Of a stretch of DNA of 64,000 bases, positions 46,073-54,736 are shown piece after piece. Every line of letters begins with the position of its first letter. Positions within the stretch are counted from its first letter, which is position 1. The notes beneath the pieces are model-generated. The model did no database searches. It saw only the letters and a program-made list of their open reading frames with translations, and was not told the origin of the DNA. This DNA comes from G965232465 sp965276005 (lineage in GTDB: Bacteria; Pseudomonadota; Alphaproteobacteria; JAQWUY01): positions 1,178,001-1,242,000 of the forward strand of contig OZ254962.1 in assembly GCA_965276005.1 (NCBI GenBank). The letters run 5' to 3'. The translations under genes and the position numbers were made by a program.

Positions 46073-46828
46073 ATGAATACAAAAACCACTGCATATAAAG
46101 CCCCTGCGTTGGAAAAAGGGCTACTGATTATCGAATTGTTGGTACGGGAACAAATACCGCTGAGCATGGGCGATATTGCCAGCAAATTGGGATATTCAAA
46201 AAATGAAATTTTCCGCATGTTGGTCGTATTACAACACATGGAATATATTATGCGACAGCAAAAAAGCGATCTGTTTACCTTGACCCCCAAGATTTTTACG
46301 ATGGGCATGCAGGTGTTCCCCAGTTCCAGTGTACTGGAAATCGCCTTGCCCGAAATGCGAAAAATGGCATTGGACATTCGCCAATCTTGTCACATAGCCG
46401 TGTTAAATCGATCCAATATAGTCGTCGTTGCCCGTGTGGAAAGCCCCGCCGCTATTGGCTTTTCCGTCCGCCCCGGTCATACGGTGCAGGCGGATAAATC
46501 CGGATCAGGCTTGATGCTACTAGCATGGCAACCAAAACAACGACAAGGGGAATTATTAAAAATTATCGACCCAAAAAGAACACAACCACACCTGTTACAG
46601 CGTCTGCAAGACATCCGCCAACAGGGATATGTCATGCACAACAGCTATTTTCACGACAGTATAACCGATATAACTGTACCTGTGTTATACAAGCAAAACC
46701 ATATTTTGGCGGCTATCACCATTCCGTTTTTGCACAACCACAACCACCCGATCACGGCAGAACAGGCATTGGAAAAACTGCAAACTATGGTACAAGATAT
46801 TTCACAGCACTCTTTGCATACGATTTAA
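46073..46828 (+). CDS. IclR-family transcriptional regulator
   Basis: A 251-residue regulator: an N-terminal winged helix (about 10-70, with KAPALEKGLLIIELL and LGYSKNEIFRMLVVLQ) and a C-terminal ligand domain (about 80-245, with FSVRPGHTVQADKSGSGLMLLA). IclR proteins commonly control nearby sugar-acid or aromatic catabolism genes. The nearest such operon starts at 54737, on the far side of the methyltransferase array, so the regulator and its likely targets seem to have been pushed apart. That link is inference. Confidence 0.87.
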   Translation: MNTKTTAYKAPALEKGLLIIELLVREQIPLSMGDIASKLGYSKNEIFRMLVVLQHMEYIMRQQKSDLFTLTPKIFTMGMQVFPSSSVLEIALPEMRKMALDIRQSCHIAVLNRSNIVVVARVESPAAIGFSVRPGHTVQADKSGSGLMLLAWQPKQRQGELLKIIDPKRTQPHLLQRLQDIRQQGYVMHNSYFHDSITDITVPVLYKQNHILAAITIPFLHNHNHPITAEQALEKLQTMVQDISQHSLHTI

Positions 46829-46851
46829 TCTGTACCCGTGTGATTACCATA

Positions 46852-46880
46852 TTGTAAAAATACATAAAATATTGTATCAT
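46852..46880 (+). promoter_or_regulatory. Promoter of the methyltransferase array
   Basis: TTGTAA at 46852-46857 and TATCAT at 46875-46880 with a 17-bp spacer. A strong AGGAGG (46922-46927) precedes the first ATG. No other promoter-like gap exists inside the array, so all six genes are probably on one transcript. Confidence 0.5.
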
Positions 46881-46930
46881 AATTTGCGGGTACAATATGT
46901 ACGACATATACAAGTTTTATCAGGAGGCAT

Positions 46931-48253
46931 ATGCAGCAAAATATTAAAAACAGAACCCTGTTTTGTAAAGATAATCTGGATATACTAAGAGGTATGGATT
47001 GCGATACCATTGACCTGATATATCTCGATCCCCCTTTTAATAAAAAGAAAGAATTCACCGCCCCTGTGGGCAGCGATGCAGAAGGAGCACATTTTAAAGA
47101 TTGGTTTAAACTGGAAGATGTCAAACAAGAATGGATAGAATCTATTGAGCAAGACAATGAAAAATTATATAGTTTTTTACTGGGTATCAAACATATTGAT
47201 GGCAGAAATTCCTACAATTTTTGTTATGTGGCATATATGGCAATTCGTTTGATAGAATGCCATAGAATCTTAAAACGAACAGGCAGTTTATATCTGCACT
47301 GTGACCCGACAATGAGCCATTACTTAAAAATCGCCCTCGATTGTATCTTTGGTGCACCCCATTTTAGAAATGAAATTGTTTGGTCATACAGAAGCGGCGG
47401 CACAAGCAAAAATTACTTTTCAAAAAAACATGATATTATATTATTTTATAGCAAAACCAACACCTATCGATTTAACCCCATAAAAGAAAAGGCATATACA
47501 AAGTCAAAACAGAGAAGAACAGGGACTGTCAATTATGGGGCGGGGAGTGTTACATTTTTTGAAGACGAAATAGGTGTGTATAATTTGGTAAATATGCGTG
47601 ATGTTTGGGATATATCTATTTTAAATTCCCAATCGAAAGAACGCACCGGCTATCCCACACAAAAGCCATTGGCATTATTAGATCGTATTATTAGAACCTC
47701 TTCTAATGTAGGCAATGTGGTGCTTGACCCATTTTGTGGCTGTGCGACAACTTGTATCGCAGCGGAACAATTACATCGCAAGTGGATAGGCATCGATATA
47801 TCTGCTAAGGCTTATGATTTGGTCAGAAGTAGGCTAGAAAAAGAAGTACCAGACAAGGGAAATATTTTTAAGTATCCAAATGAAGTGCATTTTCGTACCA
47901 CCGCACCCGATCGTACAGATAATGGTGCAAACTATCAACAACAAAAATACATATATGTTATTTCAGATGCAACATATCCAAATGCGTATAAAGTAGGAAT
48001 CGCCCGCAACTTAAAACAACGCATCGATTCCTATCAGACCAGCGACCCAACCAAAATCTATGAACTAGAATTTAGCGTTTTAACGCCACATTATAGAGAA
48101 TTGGAAAAACATATACACCACACTTTTGAAAGCAAACACGAATGGCTTAGGGCGGATGTAAAAGACATCAAACAAGAAATACAAAATTTCTTAAAAAACA
48201 AGGACAATACAGCACATATAAAACATGAGGCAGAACATGCAACACAATATTAA
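46931..48253 (+). CDS. DNA methyltransferase with C-terminal GIY-YIG domain, array copy 1
   Basis: A 440-residue protein. Order of motifs: DPPF (catalytic motif IV, residues 33-36), conserved helix region with RLIECHRILKRTGSLYLHCDPT, a variable block (about 146-235), then ERTGYPTQKP and the SAM-binding DPFCGCATTC. This is the beta-class order of an N6-adenine (less likely N4-cytosine) methyltransferase. The last 100 residues are GIY-YIG/T5orf172-like: YIYVIS, YKVGIARN, KQRIDSYQ and ELEKHIHHTF. The variable block should be the target recognition domain. This is the most diverged copy in the shared parts (for example LFCKDNLDILRGMD and SSNVGN), so it may be the oldest or the recipient of less exchange. 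It has its own promoter and ribosome binding site. Confidence 0.88.
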   Translation: MQQNIKNRTLFCKDNLDILRGMDCDTIDLIYLDPPFNKKKEFTAPVGSDAEGAHFKDWFKLEDVKQEWIESIEQDNEKLYSFLLGIKHIDGRNSYNFCYVAYMAIRLIECHRILKRTGSLYLHCDPTMSHYLKIALDCIFGAPHFRNEIVWSYRSGGTSKNYFSKKHDIILFYSKTNTYRFNPIKEKAYTKSKQRRTGTVNYGAGSVTFFEDEIGVYNLVNMRDVWDISILNSQSKERTGYPTQKPLALLDRIIRTSSNVGNVVLDPFCGCATTCIAAEQLHRKWIGIDISAKAYDLVRSRLEKEVPDKGNIFKYPNEVHFRTTAPDRTDNGANYQQQKYIYVISDATYPNAYKVGIARNLKQRIDSYQTSDPTKIYELEFSVLTPHYRELEKHIHHTFESKHEWLRADVKDIKQEIQNFLKNKDNTAHIKHEAEHATQY

Positions 48254-49580
48254 AAATCGAACTATTTTTTGTAAAGATAATCTGGATATATTACAAGGTA
48301 TGGATTCCGATACTATCGACTTAATATACCTAGACCCACCGTTTAACAAAAAGAAACAATTCACCGCCCCCATCGGTAGCAGTGCGGAAGGAGCTAGTTT
48401 TAAAGATTGGTTTCGGCTGGAGGATGTAAAAGAAGAATGGGTGGAATCCATACAACAAGACAATGAAAACCTACATAATTTTTTGTTGGGCATCAAAAAT
48501 ATCGATGGCAGAAATTCTTATAATTTTTGCTATGTAACCTACATGGCAATTCGCTTAATAGAATGCCATAGGATTTTAAAACGAACAGGCAGTTTATATT
48601 TGCATTGTGATTCGACAATGAGTCACTACATTAAAATTATGATGGATTGTATATTTGGTGAAAAGAACTTCCGAAATGAAATAGTGTGGCATTACAAAAA
48701 ATGGAGTAACACCACTAAGGATTTTCAGAAAAACCATGACACTATTTTAAGATACTCCAAAACTAGTAATTTTATATTTAATGCCCAATATCAAGATTAT
48801 GCTAATGAAAAATGGATTGAGAACACAATACGAATACGAGATAAAAATAATAAATTGGTGCGGGCTAGGGATGCACAGGGAAATTATATAGAAAGAAAAA
48901 CTGTGAAAAAAGGAGTGCTAATGCACGATGTTTTTGATGATATATCGTGGGGTGCTACAAATAAAGAACGCACAGGCTATCCCACACAAAAGCCCTTAGC
49001 ATTATTGCATCGTATTATTAAGGCTTCCTCCAATGAGGAGGACATAGTACTCGACCCGTTTTGTGGCTGTGCCACGACTTGTGTTGCAGCAGAACAATTA
49101 CAACGCAAGTGGATAGGCATCGATATATCGGTTAAAGCGTATGATTTGGTAAGAAGTAGGTTAGAAAAAGAAGTCGCAGACAAAGGTGATATTCTAAAAT
49201 ATCAAAATGAAGTACATTTTAGTACCACCGCACCAAGTCGTACAGATAACGGAAAAGACTATCAGCAACAAAAATATGTGTATGTTGTTTCGAATACAGC
49301 ATACCCAAACGAATACAAAGTAGGCATCGCCCGCAATGTAAAACAACGCATCGATTCCTATCAGACCAGCGACCCAAACAGAGGCTATACGCTAGAATTT
49401 CATGTATTAACCCCACATTATAGAGCATTGGAAAAACACATTCACCATACTTTTGAAAACAAACACGAATGGGTTAGGGCAAATGTAAACGATATTCAAC
49501 AGGAAATACAAAATTTCTTAAAAAACAAAGATAATACAGCACATATAAAACATGAGGCAGAACATGCAACACAATATTAA
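48237..49580 (+). CDS. DNA methyltransferase with C-terminal GIY-YIG domain, array copy 2
   Basis: A 447-residue paralogue, the longest of the six. Its ATG lies inside the last codons of copy 1 (17-bp overlap), with GAGG upstream, so translation is coupled. Before the variable block it has DSTMSHYIKIMMDC, shared only with copy 5. Its recognition block is long and charged, with TIRIRDKNNKLVRARD and VFDDISWG. After it the sequence returns to the common ERTGYPTQKP, SSNEED and DPFCGCATTC. The GIY-YIG end carries YVYVVSN, YKVGIARN, KQRIDSYQ and ALEKHIHHTF. The C-terminal tail DNTAHIKHEAEHATQY comes from the overlap sequence. Confidence 0.88.
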   Translation: MQHNIKNRTIFCKDNLDILQGMDSDTIDLIYLDPPFNKKKQFTAPIGSSAEGASFKDWFRLEDVKEEWVESIQQDNENLHNFLLGIKNIDGRNSYNFCYVTYMAIRLIECHRILKRTGSLYLHCDSTMSHYIKIMMDCIFGEKNFRNEIVWHYKKWSNTTKDFQKNHDTILRYSKTSNFIFNAQYQDYANEKWIENTIRIRDKNNKLVRARDAQGNYIERKTVKKGVLMHDVFDDISWGATNKERTGYPTQKPLALLHRIIKASSNEEDIVLDPFCGCATTCVAAEQLQRKWIGIDISVKAYDLVRSRLEKEVADKGDILKYQNEVHFSTTAPSRTDNGKDYQQQKYVYVVSNTAYPNEYKVGIARNVKQRIDSYQTSDPNRGYTLEFHVLTPHYRALEKHIHHTFENKHEWVRANVNDIQQEIQNFLKNKDNTAHIKHEAEHATQY

Positions 49581-50865
49581 AAACCGAACTATTTTTTGTA
49601 AAGATAACCTAGATATATTACAAGGTATGGATTCCAATACCATTGACCTAATATACCTAGACCCACCATTTAACAAAAAGAAACAATTTACCGCCCCCAT
49701 CGGTAGCAGTGCGGAAGGGGCTAGTTTTAAAGATTGGTTTCGGCTGGAGGATGTCAAAGAAGAATGGGTGGAATCCATACAACAAGACAATGAAAAACTA
49801 CATAATTTTTTACTGGGCATCAAAAATATCGACGGCAGACATTCCTATAATTTTTGTTATGCAACATACATGGCAGTCCGCCTAATAGAATGCCACAGAA
49901 TTTTGAAACATACGGGCAGTTTATATTTACATTGTGATTCAACAATGAGTCATTATTTAAAAATCGCTCTCGATTGTGTCTTTGGGGACGATAATTTTAA
50001 AAACGAAATCGTTTGGTGTTACAAGTCTGGAGGGGCAACCAAAATTAACTTTTCAAAAAAATATGACACCATTTTGTTTTATACAAAGTCCAAAAAATAC
50101 ACTTTCAACTACTTGACAGAAAAATCTTATGGTAAATCAGGAGGAGGACATGGCGGTAAAGTGCAATATTATACGGATGAAAAAGGTACCTACTCCATCG
50201 TAGGTATTAAAAATTGGTGGCAAATCCCCATACTTGCGACCACTTCTGCCGAACGCACAGGCTATCCCACACAAAAGCCCTTAGCATTATTGCATCGTAT
50301 TATTAAGGCTTCCTCCAATGAGGAGGACATAGTACTCGACCCGTTTTGTGGCTGTGCCACGACTTGTGTTGCAGCAGAACAATTACAACGCAAGTGGATA
50401 GGTATCGATATATCGGTTATGGCGTATGACTTAGTAAGAAGTAGGCTAGAAAAAGAAGTCGCAGACAAAGGCGATATTTTAAAATATCAAAATGAAGTAT
50501 ATTTTAGTACCACCGCACCAAATCGCACAGACAACGGAAAGGACTATCAACAACAAAAATATGTGTATGTTATTTCAAATATAGCATACCCAAACGAATA
50601 CAAGGTAGGTATCGCCCGCAATGTAAAACAACGCATCGATTCCTATCAGACCAGCGACCCAAACAGAGGCTATACGCTAGAATTTCATGTATTAACCCCA
50701 CATTATAGAGCATTGGAAAAACACATTCACAATACTTTTGAAAACAAACACGAATGGGTTAGGGCAAATGTAAACGATATTCAACAGGAAATACAAAATT
50801 TCTTAAAAAACAAAGATAATACAGCACATATAAAACATGAGGCAGAACATGCAACACAATATTAA
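49564..50865 (+). CDS. DNA methyltransferase with C-terminal GIY-YIG domain, array copy 3
   Basis: A 433-residue paralogue. DPPF at 33-36; recognition block about 146-229; DPFCGCATT near 260; GIY-YIG from about 329. The recognition block (CYKSGGATKINFSKKYDTILFY, given here in part as SGGATKINFSKKYD) resembles that of copy 1 at its start but diverges completely afterwards (YGKSGGGHGGKVQYY, IKNWWQIPIL). Upstream it combines DSTMSHY of copies 2 and 5 with LKIALDC of copies 1, 4 and 6, a sign of mosaic exchange. Shares SSNEED with copies 2 and 4. Overlaps copy 2 by 17 bp. Confidence 0.88.
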   Translation: MQHNIKNRTIFCKDNLDILQGMDSNTIDLIYLDPPFNKKKQFTAPIGSSAEGASFKDWFRLEDVKEEWVESIQQDNEKLHNFLLGIKNIDGRHSYNFCYATYMAVRLIECHRILKHTGSLYLHCDSTMSHYLKIALDCVFGDDNFKNEIVWCYKSGGATKINFSKKYDTILFYTKSKKYTFNYLTEKSYGKSGGGHGGKVQYYTDEKGTYSIVGIKNWWQIPILATTSAERTGYPTQKPLALLHRIIKASSNEEDIVLDPFCGCATTCVAAEQLQRKWIGIDISVMAYDLVRSRLEKEVADKGDILKYQNEVYFSTTAPNRTDNGKDYQQQKYVYVISNIAYPNEYKVGIARNVKQRIDSYQTSDPNRGYTLEFHVLTPHYRALEKHIHNTFENKHEWVRANVNDIQQEIQNFLKNKDNTAHIKHEAEHATQY

Positions 50866-52165
50866 AAACCGAACTATTTTTTGTAAAGATAATCTGGATA
50901 TATTACAAGGTATGGATTCCAATACCATCGACTTAATATACCTAGACCCACCATTTAACAAAAAGAAACAATTCACCGCCCCCATCGGCAGCAGTGCAGA
51001 AGGGGCTAGTTTTAAAGATTGGTTTCGGCTGGAGGATGTAAAAGAAGAATGGGTGGAATCCATACAACAAGACAATGAAAACTTACATAATTTTTTACTG
51101 GGCATCAAAAATATCGATGGCAGACATTCTTATAATTTTTGCTATGTAACATATATGGCAATTCGCCTAATAGAATGCCACAGAATTTTAAAACATACGG
51201 GCAGTTTATATTTACACTGCGACCCAACCATGAGTCATTATTTAAAGATTGCTCTCGATTGTATCTTTGGTGCCAATAGTTTTAAAAATGAAATTGTATG
51301 GTGTTATAAAGAAAATGAAACAGCAACAAAATATTTTCCCCGCAAGCACGATATTATATTTTTCTACACAAAAAACCCATCGTATCCATTTAACATACAA
51401 ACCGGGGACTTTACAGAAGCACAGCTAAAAAGATACAACCACATCATAGATGGGGAAAGGTATGCCAATATGAAAGGAAAAATGAGAAAGTTAAAAGCAG
51501 GGGCAAAAGTAAGAGATTGGTGGGACGACATACCCATTGCCCAACAAAGCGAAAGAACAGGCTATCCCACACAAAAACCTTTGTCACTATTGCATCGTGT
51601 TATTAAAGCTTCTTCCAATGAGGAGGACATAGTACTCGACCCGTTTTGTGGCTGTGCCACGACTTGTGTTGCAGCAGAGCAATTACAACGCCAATGGATA
51701 GGCATCGATATATCGGTTAAGGCGTACGATTTGGTAAGAAGTAGGCTAGAAAAAGAAGTCGCAGACAAAGGCGATATTTTAAAATATCAAAATGAAGTAC
51801 ATTTTAGTACCACCGCACCAAGTCGTACAGATAACGAAAAGGACTATCAACAACAAAAATATGTGTATGTTATTTCGAATATAGCATACCCAAACGAATA
51901 CAAAGTAGGTATCGCCCGCAATGTAAAACAACGCATCGATTCCTATCAGACCAGCGACCCAAACAGAGGCTATACATTGGAATTTCATGTATTAACCCCA
52001 CATTATAGAGAATTAGAAAAACATATTCACCATACTTTTGAAAACAAGCACGAATGGGTTAGGGCAAATGTAAACGATATTCAACAGGAAATACAAAATT
52101 TCTTAAAAAACAAAGATAATACAGCACATATAAAACATGAGGCAGAACATGCAAAACAATATTAA
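50849..52165 (+). CDS. DNA methyltransferase with C-terminal GIY-YIG domain, array copy 4
   Basis: A 438-residue paralogue with the same module order. The recognition block is unlike the other copies: KENETATKYFPRKHD, then FTEAQLKRYNHIIDGERYA and VRDWWDDIPIAQQS. Flanks are DPTMSHYLKIALDCIFG before and ERTGYPTQKPLSLLHRVIKASSNEED after. The GIY-YIG residues (YVYVIS, YKVGIARN, KQRIDSYQ, ELEKHIHHTF) are intact. Overlaps copy 3 by 17 bp; its last codons read EHAKQY rather than EHATQY. Confidence 0.88.
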   Translation: MQHNIKNRTIFCKDNLDILQGMDSNTIDLIYLDPPFNKKKQFTAPIGSSAEGASFKDWFRLEDVKEEWVESIQQDNENLHNFLLGIKNIDGRHSYNFCYVTYMAIRLIECHRILKHTGSLYLHCDPTMSHYLKIALDCIFGANSFKNEIVWCYKENETATKYFPRKHDIIFFYTKNPSYPFNIQTGDFTEAQLKRYNHIIDGERYANMKGKMRKLKAGAKVRDWWDDIPIAQQSERTGYPTQKPLSLLHRVIKASSNEEDIVLDPFCGCATTCVAAEQLQRQWIGIDISVKAYDLVRSRLEKEVADKGDILKYQNEVHFSTTAPSRTDNEKDYQQQKYVYVISNIAYPNEYKVGIARNVKQRIDSYQTSDPNRGYTLEFHVLTPHYRELEKHIHHTFENKHEWVRANVNDIQQEIQNFLKNKDNTAHIKHEAEHAKQY

Positions 52166-53423
52166 AAACCGAACTATTTTTTGTAAAGATAATCTGGATA
52201 TATTACAAGGTATGGACTCCAATACCATTGATCTCATATACCTAGACCCACCGTTTAACAAAAAGAAACAATTTACCGCCCCCATCGGTAGCAGTGCAGA
52301 GGGGGCTAGTTTTAAAGATTGGTTTCGGCTGGAGGATATAAAAGAAGAATGGGTCGAGTCGATCAAAGAAGACAATGAAAAACTGCATAATTTTTTGTTG
52401 GGCATCAAAAATATCGATGGCAGAAATTCTTATAATTTCTGCTATGTAACATATATGGCAATTCGCCTAATAGAATGCCACAGAATTTTAAAACGAACAG
52501 GCAGTTTATATTTACATTGTGATTCGACAATGAGTCACTACATTAAGATTATGATGGACTGTATATTTAGTGAAAAGCAGTTTAGGAATGAGATTGTCTG
52601 GTGTTATAAATGGGGTGGAAGTCATTCAAAAAAAGATTTTAAAAATAAAAGTGATGCTATACTTAGATACACAAAAACAGAAAAATACATTTTTAATTAC
52701 AATGAAATATCGGTATATGGTGAAAAAAGTGGTTTTAAAAATGAAAATCAGGGTAGATTACCTAGAAACTGGTGGGAGGATATTCCGTCTATAAATACAC
52801 AAGCAAAAGAACGCACAGGGTATCCCACACAAAAGCCCTTAGCATTATTGCATCGTATTATTAAGGCTTCTTCGAATGCAGGCGATGTGGTACTCGATCC
52901 GTTTTGTGGTTGTGCCACGACTTGTGTTGCAGCAGAACAATTACAACGCAAGTGGATAGGCATCGACATATCGGTTAAGGCGTATGACTTGGTAAGAGGT
53001 AGGTTAGAAAAAGAAGTCGCAGACAAAGGCGATATTTTAAAATATCAAAATAAAGTACATTTCAGTACCACCGCACCAAGTCGTACAGATAATGGCAAAG
53101 ACTATCAGCAGCAAAAATATGTGTATGTTATTTCAAACATAGCATACCCAAACGAATACAAAGTAGGTATCGCCCGCAATGTAAAACAACGCATCGATTC
53201 CTATCAGACCAGCGACCCAAATAGAGGCTATACGCTAGAATTTCATGTATTAACCCCACATTATAGAGCATTGGAAAAACACATTCACAATACCTTTGAA
53301 AACAAGCACGAATGGGTTAGGGCAAATGTAAACGATATTCAACAAGAAATACAAAATTTCTTAAAAAACGAGGACAATATAGCACATATAAAACATGAGG
53401 CAGAACATGCAACACAATATTAA
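52149..53423 (+). CDS. DNA methyltransferase with C-terminal GIY-YIG domain, array copy 5
   Basis: A 424-residue paralogue starting MQNNIKNR. Before the recognition block it has DSTMSHYIKIMMDCIFSEKQ, as in copy 2. The block itself (KWGGSHSKKDFKNKSDAIL, then YGEKSGFKNENQGRLPRNWW) is short and basic. After it the sequence is ERTGYPTQKP with SSNAGD, shared with copy 6 but not with copies 2-4. SAM motif and GIY-YIG domain are intact. So its left side resembles copy 2 and its right side copy 6, which supports recombination within the array. Confidence 0.88.
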   Translation: MQNNIKNRTIFCKDNLDILQGMDSNTIDLIYLDPPFNKKKQFTAPIGSSAEGASFKDWFRLEDIKEEWVESIKEDNEKLHNFLLGIKNIDGRNSYNFCYVTYMAIRLIECHRILKRTGSLYLHCDSTMSHYIKIMMDCIFSEKQFRNEIVWCYKWGGSHSKKDFKNKSDAILRYTKTEKYIFNYNEISVYGEKSGFKNENQGRLPRNWWEDIPSINTQAKERTGYPTQKPLALLHRIIKASSNAGDVVLDPFCGCATTCVAAEQLQRKWIGIDISVKAYDLVRGRLEKEVADKGDILKYQNKVHFSTTAPSRTDNGKDYQQQKYVYVISNIAYPNEYKVGIARNVKQRIDSYQTSDPNRGYTLEFHVLTPHYRALEKHIHNTFENKHEWVRANVNDIQQEIQNFLKNEDNIAHIKHEAEHATQY

Positions 53424-54657
53424 AAATCGAACTATTTTTTGTAAAGATAATCTGGATATATTACAAGGTATGGATTCCAATACCATCGACTTAATATACC
53501 TAGATCCACCGTTTAACAAAAAGAAACAATTTACCGCCCCCATCGGCAGCAGTGCGGAGGGGGCTAGTTTTAAAGATTGGTTTCGGCTGGAGGATGTCAA
53601 AGAAGAGTGGGTGGAATCTATAAAACAAGACAATGAAAAACTACATAATTTTTTACTGGGCATCAAAAATATCGACGGCAGGCATTCCTATAATTTTTGT
53701 TATGCAACATACATGGCAATTCGCCTAATAGAGTGCCATAGGATTTTAAAACATACGGGCAGTTTATATTTACACTGCGACCCAACCATGAGTCATTATT
53801 TAAAAATTGCTCTCGATTGTGTCTTTGGGGGCGATAATTTTATCAACGAAGTCATTTGGTATTACAAAAATGCTTCTCGTGGTAAAAAGAAATTGGCAAA
53901 CGCCCACGATGTTATATTGTGGTATGCCAAAAGTGATACCTATATTTTTAACAGAGAAAATATTCTTGTGGATTTTGAAAGCGGTATGACAGAATGGCGA
54001 TACACAAAAGGAGGACAGGCGGGTAAAACAAAGCCCAAAGGCAAAACGCCAGATGATGTTATGACGATGCCATCGTTGAATGCTATGTCAAAAGAGCGAA
54101 CGGGCTATCCCACACAAAAACCCTTAACACTATTGCATCGTATTATTAAGGCTTCTTCGAATGCAGGCGATGTGGTACTCGATCCGTTTTGTGGTTGTGC
54201 CACGACTTGTGTTGCAGCAGAACAATTACAACGCAAGTGGATAGGCATCGATATATCGGTTATGGCGTATGACTTGGTAAGAAGTAGGTTAGAAAAAGAA
54301 GTCGCAGACAAGGGCGATATTTTAAAGTATCAAAATAAAGTACATTTTAGTACCACCGCACCAAGTCGTACAGATAACGAAAAGGACTATCAACAACAAA
54401 AATATGTGTATGTTATTTCAAATATAGCATACCCAAACGAATACAAAGTAGGTATCGCCCGCAATGTAAAACAACGCATCGATTCCTATCAGACCAGCGA
54501 CCCAAACAGGGGCTATACGCTAGAATTTCATGTATTAACGCCAAAATATAAGGAATTAGAAAAACATATCCACCATACTTTTGAAAACAAACACGAATGG
54601 GTACACGCAAACTTACAGGATGTTAAACAAGAAATACATAAGTTTTTGTCGTCATAA
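53407..54657 (+). CDS. DNA methyltransferase with C-terminal GIY-YIG domain, array copy 6
   Basis: A 416-residue paralogue and the last of the array. The recognition block is again unique: INEVIWYYKNASRGKKKLAN, then ESGMTEWRYTKGGQAGKTKP and TPDDVMTMPSLNAMS. DPPF, ERTGYPTQKP, SSNAGD and DPFCGCATTC are present. The GIY-YIG end is intact but its final 40 residues drift from the others (LTPKYKELEKHIHHTF, WVHANLQDVKQEIHKFLSS) and lack the coupling tail, as expected for a terminal unit that never had a gene fused behind it. Confidence 0.88.
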   Translation: MQHNIKNRTIFCKDNLDILQGMDSNTIDLIYLDPPFNKKKQFTAPIGSSAEGASFKDWFRLEDVKEEWVESIKQDNEKLHNFLLGIKNIDGRHSYNFCYATYMAIRLIECHRILKHTGSLYLHCDPTMSHYLKIALDCVFGGDNFINEVIWYYKNASRGKKKLANAHDVILWYAKSDTYIFNRENILVDFESGMTEWRYTKGGQAGKTKPKGKTPDDVMTMPSLNAMSKERTGYPTQKPLTLLHRIIKASSNAGDVVLDPFCGCATTCVAAEQLQRKWIGIDISVMAYDLVRSRLEKEVADKGDILKYQNKVHFSTTAPSRTDNEKDYQQQKYVYVISNIAYPNEYKVGIARNVKQRIDSYQTSDPNRGYTLEFHVLTPKYKELEKHIHHTFENKHEWVHANLQDVKQEIHKFLSS

Positions 54658-54736
54658 ATTTTATATTGCTTTGGATTTACATATAATGGTATATATTACA
54701 TATAAAACATAGCCCGATGTTACAAAAGGAATTGAC

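Larger units (their letters stand above)
46931..54657 (+). repeat. Tandem array of six methyltransferase/GIY-YIG genes
   Basis: Six co-directional paralogues with a period of about 1.25-1.34 kb. The 5' third and the 3' half of each unit are nearly identical at DNA level in copies 2-6, with copy 1 more diverged. Each junction is a 17-bp overlap in which ATGCAACACAATATTAA contains the start of one gene and the stop of the previous one (48237, 49564, 50849, 52149 and 53407). Confidence 0.95.

Noticed and set aside
46825..53666. Six similar reverse-strand frames of about 101-121 codons at the start of each methyltransferase copy
   Set aside because: They are antisense shadows of the conserved N-terminal coding sequence and repeat only because the genes do.
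46931..54657. Possibility that the regular array is a CRISPR or transposon tandem
   Set aside because: Units are complete coding genes of about 1.3 kb; no short palindromic repeats with spacers, no transposase and no terminal inverted repeats were seen.
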